Shown in pieces: positions 13,579-16,336 of a DNA stretch of 16,336 bases (positions are counted from its first letter, which is position 1; the number at the start of each line of letters is the position of its first letter). A program made the translations under genes and the position numbers. Source of the DNA: Deltaproteobacteria bacterium UBA2385 (lineage in GTDB: Bacteria; Myxococcota_A; UBA796; UBA2385). The DNA lies in NCBI GenBank assembly GCA_002343455.1, contig DDSR01000352.1, positions 627 to 16,962 of the forward strand, in the 5' to 3' direction. Below the pieces are notes generated by a model. It was not told where the DNA came from, did not search any database, and saw only the letters and a list, made by a program, of their open reading frames with translations.

Positions 13579-14834
13579 CAGGCCTCCTCGGGGGTCAGGG
13601 GAGCCTCGTCGAGGTGCATCCGGTCCGTCAGCACGGCGATGGCGATCTTGATGCCGAGGGTGAAGATCATCATGCCCAGGGCCCAGATCCCGGCGACCAC
13701 GCGCCACTCCAGCTCGTTGGGCACGTACTCGACGATCTCGTGCAGGGTGCTTGGGATGAAGCCGGGGACGACCAGGCCCATTCCCTTCTCGATCCAGATA
13801 CCGACGAAGACCAGCACGCAGGCCAGGTCGATCAGCCACAGTCGGCGCTGGCTCTGGTTGGCCAGCAGCAACACCGCCCCGGTCAGGTTGAAGACCACCG
13901 CCGTCCAGATCCAGGGCACCAGGGCGTCTTGACCGTGCAGGCCGAAGTAGAGGTACTGGGCCGAGGCCGTGTGGCTGCCGCCGGTGTAGAACTCGGTGAA
14001 GACCTCGCTGAGGACCAGGAAGAGGTTGATCAGGACGGTGACCCGCAGGATCCTGACCAGGGTCCACATCGGGTCCATCGAGAACTTCACCCCTCCCAAC
14101 CTTCGGATGATCTGCATCGCCAGGATGATGAAGGCCGGTCCGCTGACGAAGGCCGAGACCAGGAAGCGAGGCGCCAGCAGGGCGGTGTTCCAGAACGGTC
14201 GCCCGCCCAGCCCGCTGAAGAGGAAGGCGGTGACCGTGTGGATGGAGACGGCCCAGACGATGCTGAGGAAGACGAAGGGCAGGTACCAGCGCTTGGACGG
14301 AGGCTGCCCCAGGAAGCGCTTGTAGAGCAGGTAGCCCGTGATGTGCAGGTTGATCAGCAGGTAGCCGGAGAGCACCACCACGTCCCAGGTCAGCATGCTG
14401 ACCGGCCAGTTGAAGCGCCCGAAGGGCGGCATCATATGCCAAATCCGGTCGGGGCGGCCGATGTCGACGTTGACGAAGGCCAGCGCCATGACGATCGCCG
14501 CGATCGCCAGGATCTCGCCGATGATGACCACGTCCTGCATGCGGCTGTCTTTGTAGACATAGGCCGGGATGACCATCATCACCGCCCCGGCGGCGAGGCC
14601 GACCGTGAAGGCGAAGTTGGCGATGTACAGACCCCAGGAGACGTGGTCCGACATCCCGGTGGTGCCCATGCCGCCGCCCATCTGGTGGGCCCAGGCGTTG
14701 ACCCCCACCAGGAAGACCGCCGTCAACGCCGTCATCCAGGCGTAGAAGGGCCAGCCGCCGTCGGTGGCAACGCCCACCGAGCGCCAGAGGAAGGCGGGGT
14801 AGGACTGGACATGGGAGAAGGAGGGGGCGCGCAT
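13578..14834 (-). CDS. NrfD/DsrP/HmcC-type quinol-interacting membrane protein
   Basis: A 418-residue integral membrane protein with ten clear hydrophobic segments (about 29-48, 67-90, 102-122, 147-170, 184-206, 218-242, 259-279, 306-324, 333-352, 378-400). Ten helices and this length fit the long NrfD subgroup (DsrP, HmcC, ActC) rather than 8-helix PsrC. Family-like blocks include FVNVDIGRPDRIWHM, GSHTASAQYLYFGLHG and IEKGMGLVVPGFIPS. In this family the membrane subunit exchanges electrons between the quinone pool and a bound Fe-S subunit, which is encoded 12 bp upstream. Here it probably oxidises menaquinol to feed nitrate reduction, doing the job of NapC or NapGH. The ATG has GAGGG 4 nt upstream, and its stop overlaps the napD start (TGATG). 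Confidence 0.9.
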   Translation of the reverse strand: MRAPSFSHVQSYPAFLWRSVGVATDGGWPFYAWMTALTAVFLVGVNAWAHQMGGGMGTTGMSDHVSWGLYIANFAFTVGLAAGAVMMVIPAYVYKDSRMQDVVIIGEILAIAAIVMALAFVNVDIGRPDRIWHMMPPFGRFNWPVSMLTWDVVVLSGYLLINLHITGYLLYKRFLGQPPSKRWYLPFVFLSIVWAVSIHTVTAFLFSGLGGRPFWNTALLAPRFLVSAFVSGPAFIILAMQIIRRLGGVKFSMDPMWTLVRILRVTVLINLFLVLSEVFTEFYTGGSHTASAQYLYFGLHGQDALVPWIWTAVVFNLTGAVLLLANQSQRRLWLIDLACVLVFVGIWIEKGMGLVVPGFIPSTLHEIVEYVPNELEWRVVAGIWALGMMIFTLGIKIAIAVLTDRMHLDEAPLTPEEA

Positions 14835-14846
14835 CGGTCCCTCGGC

Positions 14847-15749
14847 CTAGGCGTTGAAGAAGTAGAAGAAGCGGGGCTGGGTGCCGAGGTCCTCCTTGAG
14901 GACGTAGACCCGCTTGTTCTCGAGCACCCAGCGGATCTCCGACGTGGGATCCAACAGGTTGCCGAAGACCCGGGAGCCGGTCGGACAGGCCTCCAGGCAG
15001 GCCGGCAGCTTGCCCTTGCGGGTGCGGTGCAGGCAGAAGTGGCACTTGTCGATCACGCCCTGGGGGCGGATCCGGTTGCCCAGGTAGGCCTGGTCGGGGT
15101 TGACCTCAGCGGCGGGGACCTCCGGCTTCGTCCAGTTGAAGCGGCGGGCATGGTAGGGGCAGGCCGCCTCGCAGTAGCGGCAGCCGATGCACCAGTTGTA
15201 GTCGACCACCACGATGCCGTCGGTCTCCTTCCAGGTCGCCTCCACCGGGCAGACCTTGACGCAGGGGGCGTTGTCGCACTGGTGACACTGCACCGGCATG
15301 TAGTACTTGCCATTGGCCGGCACGTTGTGCTCGTAGGCCGCGGTCGAGAACGCCAGATCGACCGTTCCCTTGTCGATCTCCAGCACCCGGATCCAGGAGT
15401 TTCCGGTCGCCCGGTCGTGGTTGTTCTCCTTGTGGCAGGCCTCAGCGCAGCGCCGGCAGCCGATACAGGCGGAGAGGTTCAGCGCGTAGCCGAACTGCAC
15501 ATCCGGGATCGGGCGCGGGTCGCCGATCGAGACGACGGCGCCGTACTCGGCCAGGGTCTGCGCCTCCAGCCGGCCCAGGATCGCCGTCATGTCCGACCGG
15601 GTCAGCTCCTTGTAGTGGCGCTGCAGCAGCTCATCCATGGACAGATCGTCCGTCCACTCCGTGATCGGGGCGAGGGCGCGGGCGAAGGCGGCCGCCCCGA
15701 GGGTGGCGCCCATGAGCTTGAAGGCCCCGCGGCGAGTGGTCTCTTCCAT
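14847..15749 (-). CDS. Tat-exported ferredoxin with four [4Fe-4S] clusters (DsrO/HmcB/NrfC-like)
   Basis: A 300-residue electron-transfer subunit. The start carries a twin-arginine signal (TTRRGAFKLMG and a hydrophobic stretch to about 28), so the protein should fold in the cytoplasm and be exported. Four cysteine groups are visible: C95/C98/C101/C105 (CIGCRRCAEAC), C155/C158/C163/C167 (CHQCDNAPCVKVCP), C187/C190/C193/C197 (CIGCRYCEAACP) and C236/C239/C251/C255 (CHFCL with CLEACP), giving the four-cluster layout of PsrB, NrfC, HmcB and DsrO. It is the natural partner of the NrfD-type protein encoded next, relaying electrons from quinol to a periplasmic acceptor, probably the NapB-like cytochrome. 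The ATG overlaps the stop of the cytochrome gene (TGATG). NapG is an alternative name, but the NrfD neighbour argues for the DsrO/HmcB type. Confidence 0.92.
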   Translation of the reverse strand: MEETTRRGAFKLMGATLGAAAFARALAPITEWTDDLSMDELLQRHYKELTRSDMTAILGRLEAQTLAEYGAVVSIGDPRPIPDVQFGYALNLSACIGCRRCAEACHKENNHDRATGNSWIRVLEIDKGTVDLAFSTAAYEHNVPANGKYYMPVQCHQCDNAPCVKVCPVEATWKETDGIVVVDYNWCIGCRYCEAACPYHARRFNWTKPEVPAAEVNPDQAYLGNRIRPQGVIDKCHFCLHRTRKGKLPACLEACPTGSRVFGNLLDPTSEIRWVLENKRVYVLKEDLGTQPRFFYFFNA

Positions 15750-16336
15750 CAGTGCGCTCCCTGGGAGGCGAAGAAGAAGCGGTCGCGCGGCGGATGAACG
15801 GGCTGGCCGCCCTCGTACCGGGGGCTGTGGGGGCCGTGACAGTCCACACAGTGGTTGCGGCTGCGGGGCCCCTGCCGCAGGTCCCAGTAGCCGGTCATGC
15901 CCCCGTGGGCGCCATGCTGGTAGTCGCGGTGCTGCGTGCCGTGGCATTGCGCGCAGAGCTGCATCGTCTCGGCCATCTCCAGCTTCCGGCCGTCGGAGAG
16001 GCGCAGCAGGCTGCGGTCGTCGGGGTCGTGGCAGGAGTCGCAGGAGAGGTCGCCATGGGCCAGCTCGACCGCCGCGTGCATCGGCTCGGGGTTGCCCGCC
16101 TCCTCCACCAGGGGCTCGCTGCCGCCGTGGCAGGTCGCGCAGGCCACGCCGATGGGGCGGCCGTTGACGTCGAGCTGGGAGGTGTCGGCGACGCCCAGGG
16201 TCGTGGGCAGGTGGATGCGGACCGGGTGCGGCTCGCCCGTGACGGCAGGGCCGAGCTCGCGATCGGGGTCGGTGAAGCCGGTCGAGCAGGCCGCCAGGAG
16301 GAGGAGGGTCGGCAGGGGGGAGGAGCAGGGGGGCAT
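15749..16336 (-). CDS. tetrahaem c-type cytochrome lipoprotein
   Basis: A 195-residue exported cytochrome with four CxxCH haem sites: CATCH (66-70), CDSCH (99-103), CAQCH (128-132) and CVDCH (163-167), plus many further histidines (HRDYQHGAHGG) that could be distal ligands. PPCSSPLPTLLLLAAC ends in a lipobox with Cys17, so it is probably anchored to a membrane. The first ATG coincides with the last base of the window and the n-region has no positive charge, so the true start may lie outside. Gene order cytochrome - Fe-S protein - NrfD resembles the multihaem-containing Dsr, Hmc, Qrc and Act complexes, and it likely forms one complex with the two downstream products. Family not assigned further. 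Confidence 0.83.
   Translation of the reverse strand: MPPCSSPLPTLLLLAACSTGFTDPDRELGPAVTGEPHPVRIHLPTTLGVADTSQLDVNGRPIGVACATCHGGSEPLVEEAGNPEPMHAAVELAHGDLSCDSCHDPDDRSLLRLSDGRKLEMAETMQLCAQCHGTQHRDYQHGAHGGMTGYWDLRQGPRSRNHCVDCHGPHSPRYEGGQPVHPPRDRFFFASQGAH

Noticed and set aside
13032..15797. 921-residue open frame on the plus strand opposite the nap genes
   Set aside because: Antisense shadow of several genes (NapD, NrfD-type, ferredoxin), rich in G, D, H, Q and R with no recognisable domain, and crossing their boundaries.

Overview
The window is very GC-rich, almost entirely coding, and dominated by bacterial envelope genes. A Ser/Thr kinase tail fused to membrane helices, several lipoproteins, a lipoprotein with an AgmX/PglI-like C-terminal pattern and a multihaem periplasmic respiratory operon together suggest a Gram-negative, Myxococcota-type (deltaproteobacterial) organism. 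That placement is an inference from gene style; no marker gene is present.

Left part (1-8009): a 5'-truncated eukaryotic-like Ser/Thr protein kinase with a polytopic membrane tail is joined by a GTGA overlap to a PQQ-type beta-propeller lipoprotein (980-2212). It meets, tail to tail with a 33-bp overlap, a two-gene minus-strand unit (3330-2180): a small exported protein and a proline-rich lipoprotein. A 53-bp divergent spacer, holding a perfect TATAAT only 8 nt from one ATG, separates this unit from a 1016-residue penicillin-acylase-family (Ntn hydrolase) lipoprotein (3384-6434). That gene ends 4 bp from a second convergent minus-strand unit of two lipoproteins (8009-6439), one of them cysteine-rich.

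Right part (16336-8113, all minus strand): an apparently complete periplasmic nitrate reductase (Nap) operon of unusual composition. In transcription order it encodes a tetrahaem cytochrome lipoprotein, a Tat-exported ferredoxin with four [4Fe-4S] clusters, a 10-helix NrfD/DsrP-type quinol-interacting membrane protein, NapD, NapA, a NapB-like cytochrome with four haem sites instead of two, a 73-residue protein resembling only the N-terminus of NapF, an AlgE-like outer-membrane beta-barrel, a second NapF-N-like mini-protein of 84 residues, and an unrecognised 100-residue protein. Gaps are 0-89 bp and many genes overlap. No napC, napG or napH is seen. The likely electron path is menaquinol -> NrfD -> Fe-S protein (with or without the tetrahaem lipoprotein) -> tetrahaem NapB -> NapA -> nitrate. 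The operon may extend past the right edge.

No tRNA, rRNA, CRISPR array, transposon or convincing intrinsic terminator was seen, and no gene-free stretch exceeds about 105 bp.
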